Origin: Isoetes taiwanensis
Taxonomy: Eukaryota; Streptophyta; Lycopodiopsida; Isoetales; Isoetaceae
Assembly: GCA_021234155.1 (NCBI GenBank)
Contig: JAJEKV010000329.1
Coordinates: forward strand, 186,001 to 250,000
DNA: 64,000 bases
Reading direction: 5' to 3'
Shown: piece after piece, positions 50,287 to 62,335 of the stretch
Position numbering within the stretch: position 1 is the first letter of the stretch
How the letters are laid out: every line of letters begins with the position of its first letter
The notes under the pieces: generated by a model
Databases searched by the model: none
What the model was told of the DNA's origin: nothing
The model's input: only the letters and a program-made list of their open reading frames with translations
Made by a program: the position numbers and the translations under genes

Positions 50287-51805
50287 AGAGATTGTAGACA
50301 CATGTAATGATGGGAAAAATTTAGAGATATGAATCATAGCAGCTTAGAAAGAGCAAATATGGAGATTGTAGAAACGTCTAACGGTGAAAATGATGCTCAT
50401 AGAAGTAATCAATAAAAATTTGAAACACATCTTACCTACATCACCTAACTTCTGGTAGGATATGATTTATGTTCGAATACCAATTTGCATGAAAATGCCA
50501 AACAAATCCCTTCTTCAAAAGGATTCTCTTTCGAATCTAAATTAGCCAACTACCAAATTAGCCGATTAGACTCTGTTAATCCAAGCAGTGGAGGGAATTG
50601 CATGCCATCTATTCCAAGCAGTGGCCGGAACCGCATGCCATATGTTTGAAAGTAAACTCCAAATTCCAGAGTAAACTCCAGTGCAGGCATTCAGGTATGT
50701 TGAGCTTTCATGGCATGCATGCACGACACCTGCGATCATCCCAAAAAGGAATCGTCCACAGCCAAACCCCAATCCCGAAGCCATACCAAGGTCTGAGTTT
50801 TGGTTTTCTGATTTTTGGGTCAACGGAAAGTGTTTTTGGAGCCAAAAATCCCCAAACCTTAGAAAAACTTGCCGGAAAAAAAAATCCAAAAAGTTTTCCA
50901 CTTGCCGGGAAAACCAAATTTAAACAATAGATAGATTTGGAAGATGTTGGGCTATCAAGGCATTTAATTATAGTGACAAAAGAGTCATCAAATAGACCTT
51001 CTTAATTGGCTTTGTGTCATTTTTCCTTCTTCTTTTGAGTTGTTTCTTCTATCACATTGGCTTATGGTTAAATCTTTTCAGTCTTTTAGTTTATTGCAGA
51101 TGAGATGACATTGTACTATGCATGTATCCATGATCTCAAGGTACCTTAGAGAGTATGGGATGACTATCCAGCTTCAACTTTATTCTTTACGGGGGCAAAT
51201 GCAACATGCTTTAAGGTAGGTGACACAAACTCTATTTATGCAGAATTTATCTTTTTGTAGCACTTATTTGTGTGATAAATTCTTTTGAAAATGACTAGAA
51301 ATTTACTTCAAGATTATGTTGGATGCTGCAATATTTGAGTATGATGATAATTCTAAACTCCATCTCAAAATTTCAGCATGAATTCACCTTTGGCATCTAC
51401 AATGTTGTAGACGATTTATTTGTCGCACCACCAATCAGCCCGAAGCTCTATTTTGAATACATCGCAAGTTTTATTGGATGCTCGATTTCTGAGATTGTTA
51501 TTGGGGATTGTGCAAAGTTTATAAATTAGCCTCAACTTTATTGGATGCTTGATTTCAAAGATTGCTATTGTGGATTGTGAAAAGTTTATACTTCCATAAA
51601 GATGTTGGATTTCATTTATATAATTTGGAATAGATCTCCCTTTTTTGCAAGCATTATAAAGTTGGACCTAAATTGCAGTAGAACTACTACTGTTGTATGT
51701 GTATCTTCACAATTTTTTTATTTTTTTGATATTCTTGCAATGCTATGCAAAATAATTTATCCAAATATATTTATTGATATCTGAAGAAGCAATTCTTTTT
51801 GTGTA
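50287..51805. other. no gene recognised
   Basis: Includes a 35 bp tandem pair CCAAGCAGTGG...GCATGCCAT (50581-50640) and a diverged pair TTTTATTGGATGCT...GATTGTTATT(G)GGGATTGTG (51472 and 51540). Short frames only. Confidence 0.4.
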
Positions 51806-52010
51806 TATGTAGCATAATAACAAGGGGTTTTCTTTGTGTTTTTGTACGCTTTTCACAAAGGTTTTCCTAAGATTTCATGGCGTATTCGAATGGATGTACT
51901 AATGCGTACATCTAGAGTGCACCATTTCTTAGTCGTTGATTTAACTTTTTTTTTTCAATGGTCCAACATCCAAGGGCTCACAACAAAAGCCCTCTTTTTT
52001 TTAGTTGCCA
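51806..52010 (-). repeat. interspersed repeat, partial copy C
   Basis: TGTAGCATAATAACAAGGGG, TTTTCTTTGTGTTTTTGTAC, GATGTACTAATGCGTACATC, TAGAGTGCACCATTTCT, as in 54641-54760. Similarity fades after GGGCTCACAACAAAAGCCCT (52000). Confidence 0.85.
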
Positions 52011-52102
52011 TTTTCAGGATTTTGCATGCAAGCATCGTGCCATCATGTTTTAGGGTTATTTTAGGGTAAGTAAGAAAGAAGGCAAGAATCGAAAGCAATA
52101 CA

Positions 52103-52506
52103 ATGCTGCAGGGTTCGAACATGCTAGCCAGTTCCGCATTTTTTGAGAAGTCGGGCTTTAACAGTAGGCAACGCGTAAAAAGATCTGGAATTCCTCCTTT
52201 CGGCGAAATGAGCAGGGTCCGATTCGTTAGAAGAGAATACACAAATGTTAAAGCGATGGTCAGAGAATCAGCAGCTTGGATTGTATGGTCGTTTTCTATA
52301 TACATACTTGAAATCCTTGATCTGGTTGCGGGAAACCTCAGTTTAGACCTCAAAATCGAGGGGGATGTAGCTTGCATTGGCGTTCCTTGAATGCTTTTGC
52401 ATTTTTAATGCTTGCATAGGCTCTAAACTGCAGCGGCGAGGTGATCCTGCCTTGATTTCTGGGGTTACCATGGAGCTAGGCTACCAGGACGAAGAAGATG
52501 ATGAGG
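52103..52506 (+). CDS. candidate two-exon start of an unknown gene
   Basis: Plus frame MLQGSNMLASSAFFEKSGFN, SRQRVKRSGIPPFGEMSRVR, FVRREYTNVKAMVRESAAWI looks like an organelle-targeting leader (Ser/Arg-rich, few acids). A second coding-like block after an acceptor CTTGCATAG (52420) reads GSKLQRRGDPALISGVTMEL, GYQDEEDDE and stops at a donor-like GAGGTTAGTA (52506). The joining splice donor is unclear, and no later exon was found. Could be a truncated gene. Confidence 0.3.
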
Positions 52507-53520
52507 TTAGTAGCTCTGCCCATTATTTTCTCTTCTCTCAAGCATTTCTTCCCCTAATGCATCAGATTGCAACATAAAACGCCAAGATTGGGCTCTTTTC
52601 GATCTGCCTTTAGGTTTAGGATCTTACTTTTTTGTGCCAATGCTCTCATCGGTTTTGCCCATTGGGTTTGGAAAACTAGTCCGCTCATAAAATAATAGGC
52701 TAAAAAGGGCCGGTGTCTGCGAACACTAAAGCAGAATCGAAATGATCTAACAACCGTTTCTTGGAGATGCGGAAATTGATGTACCATTTTGCTTAGTCTC
52801 ATCCAATTGAAGCATGAACTGTTAAATAACGAGTGTGTATTAGTGGGTACCATCGTTTTGCACATACTGATTTTGGTAATATGTTTCGGAGAGGATTTGA
52901 GTAAAGGAGCATCTTTTAATATTCCAAAGAAGAGAGGTCATGCTTTGTCTACTATAGATCATTGCGGTGAGAAAATACAATAACGATGTGCGTAAAAGGT
53001 AACCATGTTATACTTCCATTGCACATGGTATGAGTTTACTTGTCTTGCAAAATGAAGGGCCCTATCCTTGAAACAACATGCAAACTTGGTTTATGACCAT
53101 TATTAGGATGCAAACGATTTGCTAGTTACAGTTTGCGAAACATGCATAAATGGATTATTAAATGGGTCAACATCTGACAATCTAAAGTAGGAGGATTATG
53201 AGTCTTGCAAAGTAGGAGGATTATGAGTCTTGCATTTCAATCGGGTACATCTATATAATAAGATTTATTTGGATGCAATTCATATGCCATAATGAAGGTG
53301 ATAATTGGCTCTTTTAGGATGGCCATACAATGTACCGACCGATGGATGGTTGTGAGACAAAGATTTTCGCCGTGGTTTTTCTTTCTCGCCTTCTTTGTTT
53401 TTTGTGTCAAGTGCCTCATCCGGTAGGGCACTTTATAATGTTAGATATTTTCATCGTGGGTGCATTTTTTTTTCCTATATAATTTTGTTCAAGTTAGAAT
53501 GTCTGTTTGTTGTTATCAAC
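52507..53520. other. no gene recognised
   Basis: Short frames. A 26 bp tandem pair AGTAGGAGGATTATGAGTCT, TGCA is at 53187-53237. Confidence 0.4.
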
Positions 53521-53534
53521 AGAGATTGCTAAGG

Positions 53535-54063
53535 ACTGAGCAACCAAGTGTGGTTGCACCAGCCAATCATGTCCTCAAAGATGATGCAGCAGCAGGTATG
53601 CCTATACCCAAAGACACTGTTTTGGGTCTTCTTCAAGAGTGCACAAAACTTCAAGACCTGGAAGTCAGCAGGCAGGTGTACAGTTTGATGGTTTATAATT
53701 CATTACATTCTGTTTCTCTCTTCTCAGACCATCTAATTCGATAAATTGGGGCATTGTATGTAAATTGGGTTGATAAATCAGGTTCCATTGTAAGGTTGAT
53801 GGTTTATAATTCATTACATTCTGTTTCTCTCTTGTCAGACCATCTAATTCGATAAATTGGGGCATGTGGAAGCCTTGTTGAAATAAATCAATCAGTCAGC
53901 AAGGTTTAACCCATTCTGGAGCAGAGAAAGTGCTTCAGACTTACAATGGAATGCCAATGCCAAATTGTGAACAACTTTCCCGGTTCAACTGGGCATCTTT
54001 TGGCATAGGGGACAGGCGTGGTGATTACACAAAATGTACTCATAGTTGTTTGCAATGGAAATA
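53535..54063 (+). pseudogene. PPR protein fragment, decayed
   Basis: Frame reads GMPIPKDTVLGLLQECTKLQ, DLEVSRQVYSLMV, then SVSLFSDHLIR, a stop, then (past a duplication) IGACGSLVE and, in a later frame, EKVLQTYNGMPMPNCEQLSR, FNWASFG. Land-plant PLS-type PPR proteins have 'll.eC.....l..g.q.hs.mv..g...v..l.dhLI.l...CGsl.eA' and '..vf..M...n...WN', so the order fits one PPR block and the next. The wording (DHLIR..A.CGSL.E) resembles fern PPR proteins that I recall. Stops and a 90 bp duplication kill the frame. Normal role: organelle RNA processing or editing. Confidence 0.65.
53686..53862 (+). repeat. tandem duplication of 73 bp within the PPR remnant
   Basis: TTTGATGGTTTATAATTCAT...AATTGGGGCAT occurs at about 53686-53756 and 53798-53864, separated by about 41 bp. 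The second copy has CTTGTCAGAC for CTTCTCAGAC. Confidence 0.85.
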
Positions 54064-54175
54064 ATTTGTTTGTCATGATGTTATTGTGCTTTTTAGTAAT
54101 TAATATTTATGCCCATGAAGTTTACCTATGTTTGCTTTAGTTAGGGCCGAAGGGCCCAAAAAAATTTTTAATATA

Positions 54176-54636
54176 ACAATCAACACACAACTACCATTAA
54201 CATTATTAACACAAACCATTACATTTAACACATTTAAATTAAAATCCCCCTTAAACCCCCTTTGTTTGGGTGCATCTTCACACGGGGGGTTACGTAGGGC
54301 AGCGAGAGCCCCAAAAATATATTTACAATACATGTACAAAATTAACACCATTAAGTACATTCTCTCAAACCTTATAGTATTTTGCAAACCTTAATATACA
54401 GTATACAAAAACTTGTACATGCATATCCCACAAACGAGGATCGCTATGTACGGTTCAGATCTTGGAATAAAGGGCAAATATGCCCATCCGACAGCTCTCG
54501 TTGCCCGGAGTAACCCCCCGTGTGAATATGCACCCAAACCAAAGGGGGTTTAAGGGGGATTTTAATTTAAATGTGTTAAATGTAATGGTTTGTGTTAATA
54601 ATGTTAATGGTAGTTGTGTGTTGTGTGTTGTGTGTG
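54176..54636. repeat. foldback unit 1 (MITE-like)
   Basis: Arms of about 150 bp: left CACAACTACCATTAACATTA ... AAATCCCCCTTAAACCCCCT, TGGGTGCATCTTCACACGGG; right is the inverse (54510-54630). The inner arms diverge at GGGGGGTTACGTAGGGCAGC versus (inverse) GGGGGGTTACTCCGGGCAAC. The loop is about 180 bp. No ORF. Confidence 0.88.
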
Positions 54637-55435
54637 AATATGTAGCATAATAACAGGGGGTTTTCTTTGTGTTTTTGTACGCTTTTCACTAAGGTTTTCC
54701 TATGATTTCGTGATGTATTCAAATGGATGTACTAATGCGTACATCTAGAGTGCACCATTTCTGAGCCATTGATTTTAGCCTTTTTTTTTCCAATGGTCAA
54801 CAACCAATGGCTCACAACAAAAGCCCTTTTTTTGTGCGTGTGGTGCATAATGGTCAATAACCAATGGCTCACAACAAAAGCCCTCTTTTTGTGTGTGTGG
54901 TGCATAATGGGCACATGAAGGGCTTGAAGGGCGCATGTAGTGCAGTTTCCCGCCGGCAACACATTTCTTATCATAACTTTTGATCCAGAGCTCTGTTTGA
55001 GATGATTTTTATTGCGTTGGAAAGATCTCTCCGAGATCTTTTTGATAGTGTATGATATTGATATGTTTGGTTAAGTTATATATGCTAAAACAGCAAGTTT
55101 TCGGCCAGGTTTGGTAGGCTTTCACATCCTACCAGCTGATTCATATAGGATTGCGCTATTGGATATTGTTTTATGGCTCATTCCGAATGAAGCTTGCAAA
55201 AATTTACCATGTATTTTTAGATCTTGAGGCTTCTAGATCCTTGTGCTAACAAGCAGAAAAGTTTCCCACTTTGGTTTCTCACCACAAGAATCCATGGAGG
55301 CCAAAGGCTGCTGTTAAATTCTAGTTGAAAAATGTTTGTGTATGGGTGTTGCAAACTTTATGACTTTCAGAATAATGGTATCAATCTGCTCTATCTTTAT
55401 GGTAACTTTTACTTATAACATATAAAAATTAAATC
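54637..55435 (-). repeat. interspersed repeat, copy B
   Basis: Inverse of copy A (28099-28905), including two 59 bp units (54785-54915). It lies exactly between the two foldback units. Confidence 0.9.
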
Positions 55436-55915
55436 CCCCAACATATAACAACCAACACATAACAACCATTGACATTAACAACCAACACATAACTACCATT
55501 GACATTAATTAACACAACCATTGGGTCCAACACATTTAAATTAAAATCCCCCTTAAACCCCCTTTGGTTTGGGTGCATATTCACACGGGGGGTGACTCCG
55601 GGCAACGAGAGCTGTTGGATAGGCATATTCACCCTTTATTCCTTAATCTACACCGTACGTAAAGTTCCTCGTTTGTGGGGTATGCAAGTACAAAATTTGC
55701 TATACTATATAACAAGATTCGCAAAATACCATAAGATTTCAAGCGGAATACTATATGGTGTTGATTTCGTACGTGCAAAATATAATTATGAGGGCTCTCG
55801 CTGCCCTACGCCACCCCCCGTGTGAATATGCACCCAAACCAAAGGGGGTTTAAGGGGGATTTTAATTGAAATGTGTTGGACCCAATGGTTGTGTTAATTA
55901 ATGTCAATGGTAGTG
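55436..55915. repeat. foldback unit 2 (MITE-like)
   Basis: Same family as unit 1, in the opposite orientation: left ends in CACACGGGGGGTGACTCCGG, GCAACGAGAGCTGTTGGATA; right holds GGGCTCTCGCTGCCCTACGC, CACCCCCCGTGTG. Outer arms carry GACATTAA(TTAA)CACAACC and GGGTCCAACACATTTAAATT. Confidence 0.88.
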
Positions 55916-56539
55916 TATAAGTTGGCTATTTGCTTCGTTGATTCTTGCAGCTTAGAGAAATGTACTACTTCAGCCAAGTGATAATTAAATTTTGTTTGGA
56001 ATTTTAGTTATATATGCAATAATTAACTATCTAAAGAATATAGAAATGGCAATCTTCTCACACACTTGTGGCAGTGAATGGCACATGGCAGATTGTTAGT
56101 GACACTTGAGTGGCACAGGCAATATAGATATATGTATGGCGCTTGAGTGGCACATGCACCACATATAAATGTGCCACTTGAATGGCATTTGAGTGGCACC
56201 ATATATATGTTATAAGGATGTCAATTTAATGGCATAAACATGTCTTTTAAATGGCAAATATTTTGATGGCACTTAAATTGCACAAAAAAGGCGGGCACAC
56301 AAAAAAAGGGGTCATTTATGTAGGAAATAAATGGCCCATTTATACCTATTTTTGTAGTAGTGTTATCACTTGATCAGGCCAGGGCATTCTAGATGTTACA
56401 TGAAGTGTTGTAACAATGGTAGACACTCTTGGTTCAGAGGAAAGAACATACTCAGCAAGAAGATGTTGTGGTGCAAAAGTGTTTCTTCGATGTGAAACCC
56501 TTTTCATACGAGGGATGGACCACTCATTATGAGATGCTT
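55916..56539. other. no gene recognised
   Basis: 56090-56290 has imperfect tandem phrases of TGGCAC(TT)(GA)AGTGGCAC and ATGGCA, spaced 20-40 bp. No coding pattern. Confidence 0.45.
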
Positions 56540-57410
56540 CTAATTGTTCATGTTTGCAAGCAATAACTGCAAGCCTCTCATAATGCCCATAAGAAAAAAT
56601 GCTTTGGGATACAGAAGAAGAAGGAACAGAGGGAAGAGAGGGACAGGATGGCTAGAACCAAAAGTTGCCAGGAATGCAGAGGGAGCAGAGGAAGACGGAG
56701 TTATCTGGCCAGGGGGTGAAGATGTAGGGTCAAAGGAAGGTGCTCTTTTGACGCGGAAATTAGAGGTGGTCTCAGTATTGAAAAACATGTCTGCAAGCTC
56801 AGGACCATTAAGCAACGATAAGCCATATTTGAAGAATAATAGAACCACTTTTGACATCAACAAATTTTAGAAAAGATGCATCAGCGGGAAGAGAGACACA
56901 AATATGAGGACCATTGACAATAGAAGCAAGATGGAGACCAAAGCTACTAGCAATAGCCATCATGAATTCTAAAACTTACAACTCAATAAGAAAGTCTTCC
57001 AAGGCAAACCAACATGACATCAGAAATGCACTAGTCTTGATAGGCAGAAAGCCAGGGGTGTATGCCTGACGCAAAAGATAGTGTCCTCATAAAGGACTTA
57101 TCCCACACTCCACTAGCTTAACAACCCCTAGGGGAGACCTAAGCATGATCAGGAAGTAATTGTGTTGCTTGTCAAGGATCTTCATGTACTTATGATGGGT
57201 TAAACCCAATCTTTGTGTGTTGCTTCAAAAGCTCATCCTTCTAAGATCAACAGACTAGCCAGTAAAGTGACACACAACAACATGAGACACAAGATTTTGA
57301 ATACACTGTAAATGCACATCGTGCAATAACAAGAAGTCCTGCCTGGGTAAAAGCATTAGAACACTCATGAGTCTCATAAAAGACATTCTCCAAAGGAAGT
57401 TGAATGCCCA
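56540..57410 (-). pseudogene. decayed mobile-element ORF, unidentified
   Basis: Minus-strand pieces KYGLSLLNGPELADMFFNTE and TTSNFRVKRAPSFDPTSSPP (56540-56863), and further upstream GFLPIKTSAFLMSCWFALED (about 57000) read like protein in changing frames. They may be from a gag or LINE ORF1, but I cannot assign them. Confidence 0.3.
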
Positions 57411-57750
57411 TCTTATCCTCTACAGCATGTAACTCCTTGAAATATGTAGATACCTCATTCATATTATTCTCTATCATAATATCACAGTATCCATGATACA
57501 AGTAGAATGCACACTAGATGTCATATCACGCTTCATCCAATCACTAAAGCATGCACGTGACACACAAGCAATTATATTTCTTATCCTCCATAGCATGTAA
57601 CTCCTTGAGATATGTAGATACCTCATTCTTATTATTCTCTATCATAATATCACAGTAGCCATGATACAAGTAGAATGCACACTAGATGTCACATCACGCT
57701 TTATCCAATCATTAAAGCATGCACACGTGATACACAAGCAATTATATTAC
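57411..57750. repeat. tandem duplication, 170 bp unit
   Basis: Unit 1 CTTATCCTCTACAGCATGTA (57412) to CAAGCAATTATATT (57580); unit 2 CTTATCCTCCATAGCATGTA (57582) to CAAGCAATTATATT (57750). About 94 percent identical by eye. It duplicates part of the decayed ORF. Confidence 0.9.
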
Positions 57751-60700
57751 TTGAGGTTCAAGGAGCAAGAGAAGAAGAAGGCAGAAAACCCCCAGAAGAG
57801 GAAGGAATAGAAGGCAAAATTCCAACAGAGATTGAAGACAAATGGGTAGCATGAGGGCTAAAATGTACAGGATGACAAGGACTAGCAGCTGCAGTAGACA
57901 TAAAATCATCGAGAGGCAGGAATTGTTGCAAATTACTAGATGCATTAGAAGATAGATGTGCAAAAGCAAGAGGATTAAGATGCGAGTGAGAAGGTAAAGC
58001 AAGAGGAATTATAGAAGATCCAGATTGCACATGGCAGTGTATAGTAAATAACTAAAATGAATATGAAAAGTTTCTTCTAGACTTAGGATAGACAGACACT
58101 TGCGGATTTGGGCGGGGCTTATCCTAGTAATAAAAGTTTGGTCTGGAAAATTTCTTTTAAATCTCAAAAACAAAAGGACACTAACAAAAATTGTAGCTTA
58201 CAAAGAAAAGTTGATATTTAGCAACATTGTATTAAATTCCAGCAAAAATAACATAAACAAGTCAACATGTTTTTGTATATTCTCTTCCTAATGCCCAATT
58301 TTCTCTTGTTATTTAGATATGGACAAAGAAATAATTAACATTCCTAGGATGGGTCCTATGACAACATCTATATCGGCGTTCTCTTGAGCTAGTTTTTTCT
58401 TTCTCCTCTGTTAGTTTTTTCTTTCTCCTCTGTCTTACCAGCTTCTCCTTCACTTCTCTACTGGATTGAATCTGCAGCTTTGCTTCGATCCAATCAGGCT
58501 TTACTTCTACCGAATCTTTCTGTTAAGCTTTTTAGATCTGATAGTTTTCCCTTCCCCTTCTAGAGTCAAACCCTTTCTATGTGATTTTTCCCTTTCATCT
58601 GGATCGAGTTGGGGCTCTGGCCTGTGGATTTGAGCGCTGGTTGCATGTCATCATGATTATGGCATCATGATCTGCGTTGGTGTGCAGAGATTATGGCAGG
58701 ATGTTTGGGGGCATGGCATGGCTGCCGTGGTTGCTTCCCGAGTCTTCAGATGGCCAGGGTCTGCATGCTCTAGATAGAGTGCCTTTTTTGCTGACAATCC
58801 CTATCCGGTACCCTGTTGAGCTCGGAGAGAGGCGGATGATGTTCCTGATGCCACGCTATGCTGAGGCGACCACAACAGATTTCGTTTGGTATGATTAGTA
58901 CCAGGGATTTTTGTGCTAAGTGTAGTCTTCTTTTGCAGATGCAGATCCCACTGTGGGATCAAAAACCTCTGATTGTTCTTATTTCGTCAGCTTTTTTTTA
59001 TAGATGTGGGATCTGGGACTGAGTGATCTTGTCGGTGAACCATGTAATGGTTCTTCTGAGTTGCCAGAAGTTTTGGGGGCGACTCTTGTTTAGATGCAGT
59101 ATCTTTTATTGCTTTCGGTTTTCGCAGGTCTGGAGGTCATCTTGGAATCGATTTGACATGGCGGCATCAGGAGCTCGACTTTGAATTGAATGCTCTTTGG
59201 GATGGCTTTCCCTCACACCGTGCTGGAAGTCGGTTTGATTTGCAAGCGCAGGATGCAGTTTGAGAGGAGATTAGTCAGCTCGAAGGTCATATAGTTCAAA
59301 AGCTCTGTGTACAACCGGATTCGGCTTAGAGGTCAGCTATAATCATTTTCTTTCATTTCTATTCTTGTGATCCAAAGCAGTAAGTATGGTTTTTGCGTTG
59401 GTTGTGCCTTGGTATTGATCTTGTGCCTGTAAATAAAATCCTTCCTCAATCGATCCCTGGCTGCAAAGATCACCGCCGATCACAACCGCTTCCACCTACG
59501 TCGGTGTTACAGATTTTTGGAGGGATACTAGGAATTGGTTTCCCTTGTTCTTTCCCTTGGCTGGGGATACCGGGTTTCGATTTCCCCTACAAGTTTATTC
59601 CTTGCTTTTTTTCTAATGGTCATTTGCCTTCCTTTGTTCTTCGGATTTTGTCTTTGACGTTTTCCATATCGCTTCTTTTAAGCTTTTGGTTCACGCCCCT
59701 TGGTTCTTGGACGCGCTTCACATTGTTCCTGTGCCGCTAGAGTATGGTTTCGTTTAGCATTGCGTTACTGCTAGCATTTTTTCATGGTTTCTTCTCGGAT
59801 TAACATCAGTGTTCTTTTTTCGGTTACGATCCTTTTCGACTACTATTGCATCTACATGTGCGCTATTCCAACGTCCTTTGACTAGGGGTGCCAAAACTGT
59901 AATATGCCTGGGCAAGGCCAAGTCTTCACGTTGTTGGAATGCGGTTATATTTGGAATGCCTGTTTAAGGTATGCGCTTTTGATATGTTTCCCACTTCTTT
60001 GAAAGTCTCCTTCGTATGGTTTCTAACCTCGTTTGTTTCGTGTATCCCTTACGTTTGTTGGTTTGTCCCTTATATGCATTTTTTCTAACCTCGTTGAGTT
60101 GTATGGCCCTTACATATGTTCGATGGTGCCGTAGATGCATCCATGTTTCTCTCGCTTCGATGCCCTTGAATTGTTTGACATTTGCATGTTGTTTTTATCA
60201 TAATAATGATGGTTGGTATTTCATGGATTTCATCTGACTGGTGTTAAGTTGCATGAGGGTTGTGCACTTTTTTGGAAATCAAGTTTTATAGATTGGAATG
60301 CCCCTCAAATGCATGTTTTGCCTCCTCTTAGCACTAGGGTGAATTTCATAGGTTGGCACAGTTAACATCGTGCTCAGTTATTAGTGCGGCTCGTTATGGT
60401 GGTTAATCATTGTACCGTCAACATTGGTTTGGTTGCATAATTCCTCAAATTCTTCTCTTTGTTTCTCCTTACCTCGATATGGTTCCAATGTCTCATGGCC
60501 CCATTATCCTGACATCTGTAGTTCGCATTAACAAGGGGTGCTTGCTTCACGTAGTTTAATGAGCTATTATGTCAATTATAGTTTCTCATTTTCTCGACGT
60601 GGTTTCGTTGTGCTGTGATTGCTTTACATAGTTTCTTGAGTTGATTTTGTTATATGGGGGTTTTAGGGTGATCCCTTTTGTTTTGAATTTTTCTCTAGTA

Positions 60701-61865
60701 CCATCTAGTCGAACCCCTCTCTTTATTTCTTTAATTTTCTTTTGTTGGATTGCCACATTTGCAACACCTTCACCGTTTTTTCTCATTCCAGTGAACATGT
60801 TTGGGCATGGTGTTTTAATATTTGACTAGGATTGGTGTGGTTTGGCTATATGATGGTCTTGTATCCCTTCGCCCTTTCCTTCGGTAGGTCAAATATACTT
60901 CATATTCAGCAGCTTCCTTCGATATTTGTTCTCTGCTATGCTCATGTTACTTTAGTTGTTTCTTGTTGCTTTTTTCCTATTTGCTCTTTAGTCGTATTTG
61001 CGCCAATTATTCATCGTGCTCCACTTATGGGATTTACAGTTATTGCTAACTCGTATTATATCATTACGTGATTTGTTGGTTTGTTGAATTTTTTCGTGAC
61101 AGATGGTCTACTCTCTTCATTCTGACGTGCTTGTATTTTCCATTTGGTACTATTTTCATTTGCCTCGTCACTTCCATTAGTTTTGTATGTCTCCAATGCA
61201 CAAGGAGCCCAAAAATGAACTATTATATCAAACTAGTATCAAACTGTGTGAAAACCATGGTATATGTGGTTTTTTATGCACGAATTTATTTGATGGAAGA
61301 AAACCACATATCATAGTGGTTTGTTGAGACTATAGTGATTTATGACATGGTTATCCATGTTGGTTATTGAAACTATAATGGATTCTTAAAACTAGCTATG
61401 GTTTATGAGATAGTTTCTTGCATACAACAACTAGTAATAGTCTATTAAAAGTATCTTGAATAGTTGTGCTTTGAAGGCTAGTTTTATTATACCCAATATC
61501 CATCAATGTGTATGATATAGATTTAAGAAATTTATGTTCATTGGGCATGTGCTTTATGGATGCTCAAGCTTTACGACGATGTGGCCAGTGGAATGAACAT
61601 TAAGAACAACCGACTTTCTTTTTTCCATTTTTTGTTGTTGTTTTTTTTGGGGGGTTGGGTTTACGAAGCTATAGGTGTTGTGCATATGGTGAGCACATGT
61701 TTTATGAAATTTGCAAAAGGAGTCATGAGATATATTAAGATATATTATTGTTTATGGATGATTGAGGTTAATTGGTTGGTTCATTTGATCGACATTGTAT
61801 AGGTCTCAAGTTCAATTCCTCGTATGGACATTTAATATCTCAAGTCAATAACTAATGTTTACAGT
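57751..61865. other. T-rich tract, no gene recognised
   Basis: 58000-61200 has many plus-strand hydrophobic frames caused by T-richness. Words like TCTAACCTCGTT(T/G)... and CCCTTA(C/T)ATATG recur around 60015-60125, suggesting old tandem structure. A CT-rich stretch with GT-AG-like signals around 58380-59340 could be a decayed gene, but no protein domain was recognised. 61240-61440 has AAACCAC/GTGGTTT inverted phrases like those near 41430-42230. Confidence 0.4.
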
Positions 61866-62335
61866 TATCATTCACAACAGTAGCTTCATATAGCCTACAT
61901 TCAAATGTCTTTAATCCCATGTCTTCTAAATACTCTACATTCAAATGTCTCTTTAATGTCTTTAATCCCATGTCTTCTAAATAGTCTACACTCAAATGTC
62001 TCTTTAATGTCTTTAATCCCATGTCTTCTAAATGACCCATGAGCGATGAATGTCGGCATGATGGGCATAAAAGATGGGATACTTTGTGGCATAATAGAGG
62101 GATCCCATGTCTTGCAAATTGGGGTTTTTGGCACTGTAGTTATCATTCACAACAATAGCTTCGTATAGTCTACATTCAAATGTCTCTTCAATGTCTTTAA
62201 TCCCATGTCTTCTAAATCCATGAGCGATCAATATCGGGGTGAGCGATCAATGTCGACATGATGGGCATAAAAGATGGGATCCTTTGTGGCAAGATAGAGG
62301 GATCCCATGTCTTGCAAATTGGGGTTTTGGGCATT
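61866..62335. repeat. nested tandem repeats
   Basis: Inner unit of about 57-60 bp: CTACATTCAAATGTCTCTTTAAT, GTCTTTAATCCCATGTCTTC, TAAATA, three to four times from 61888 to 62033. The outer unit (AGTTATCATTCACAACA...TAGCTTC, then GATGGGCATAAAAGATGGGA, GAGGGATCCCATGTCTTGCA, AATTGGGGTTTT) occurs at 61863-62130 and 62139-62335. Confidence 0.88.

Noticed and set aside
54128-54394. Plus-strand 88-residue frame
   Set aside because: Lies within the arms of a foldback repeat.
60016-61316. Series of hydrophobic plus-strand frames as membrane proteins
   Set aside because: Explained by T-richness; no start context, splice consistency or known family.
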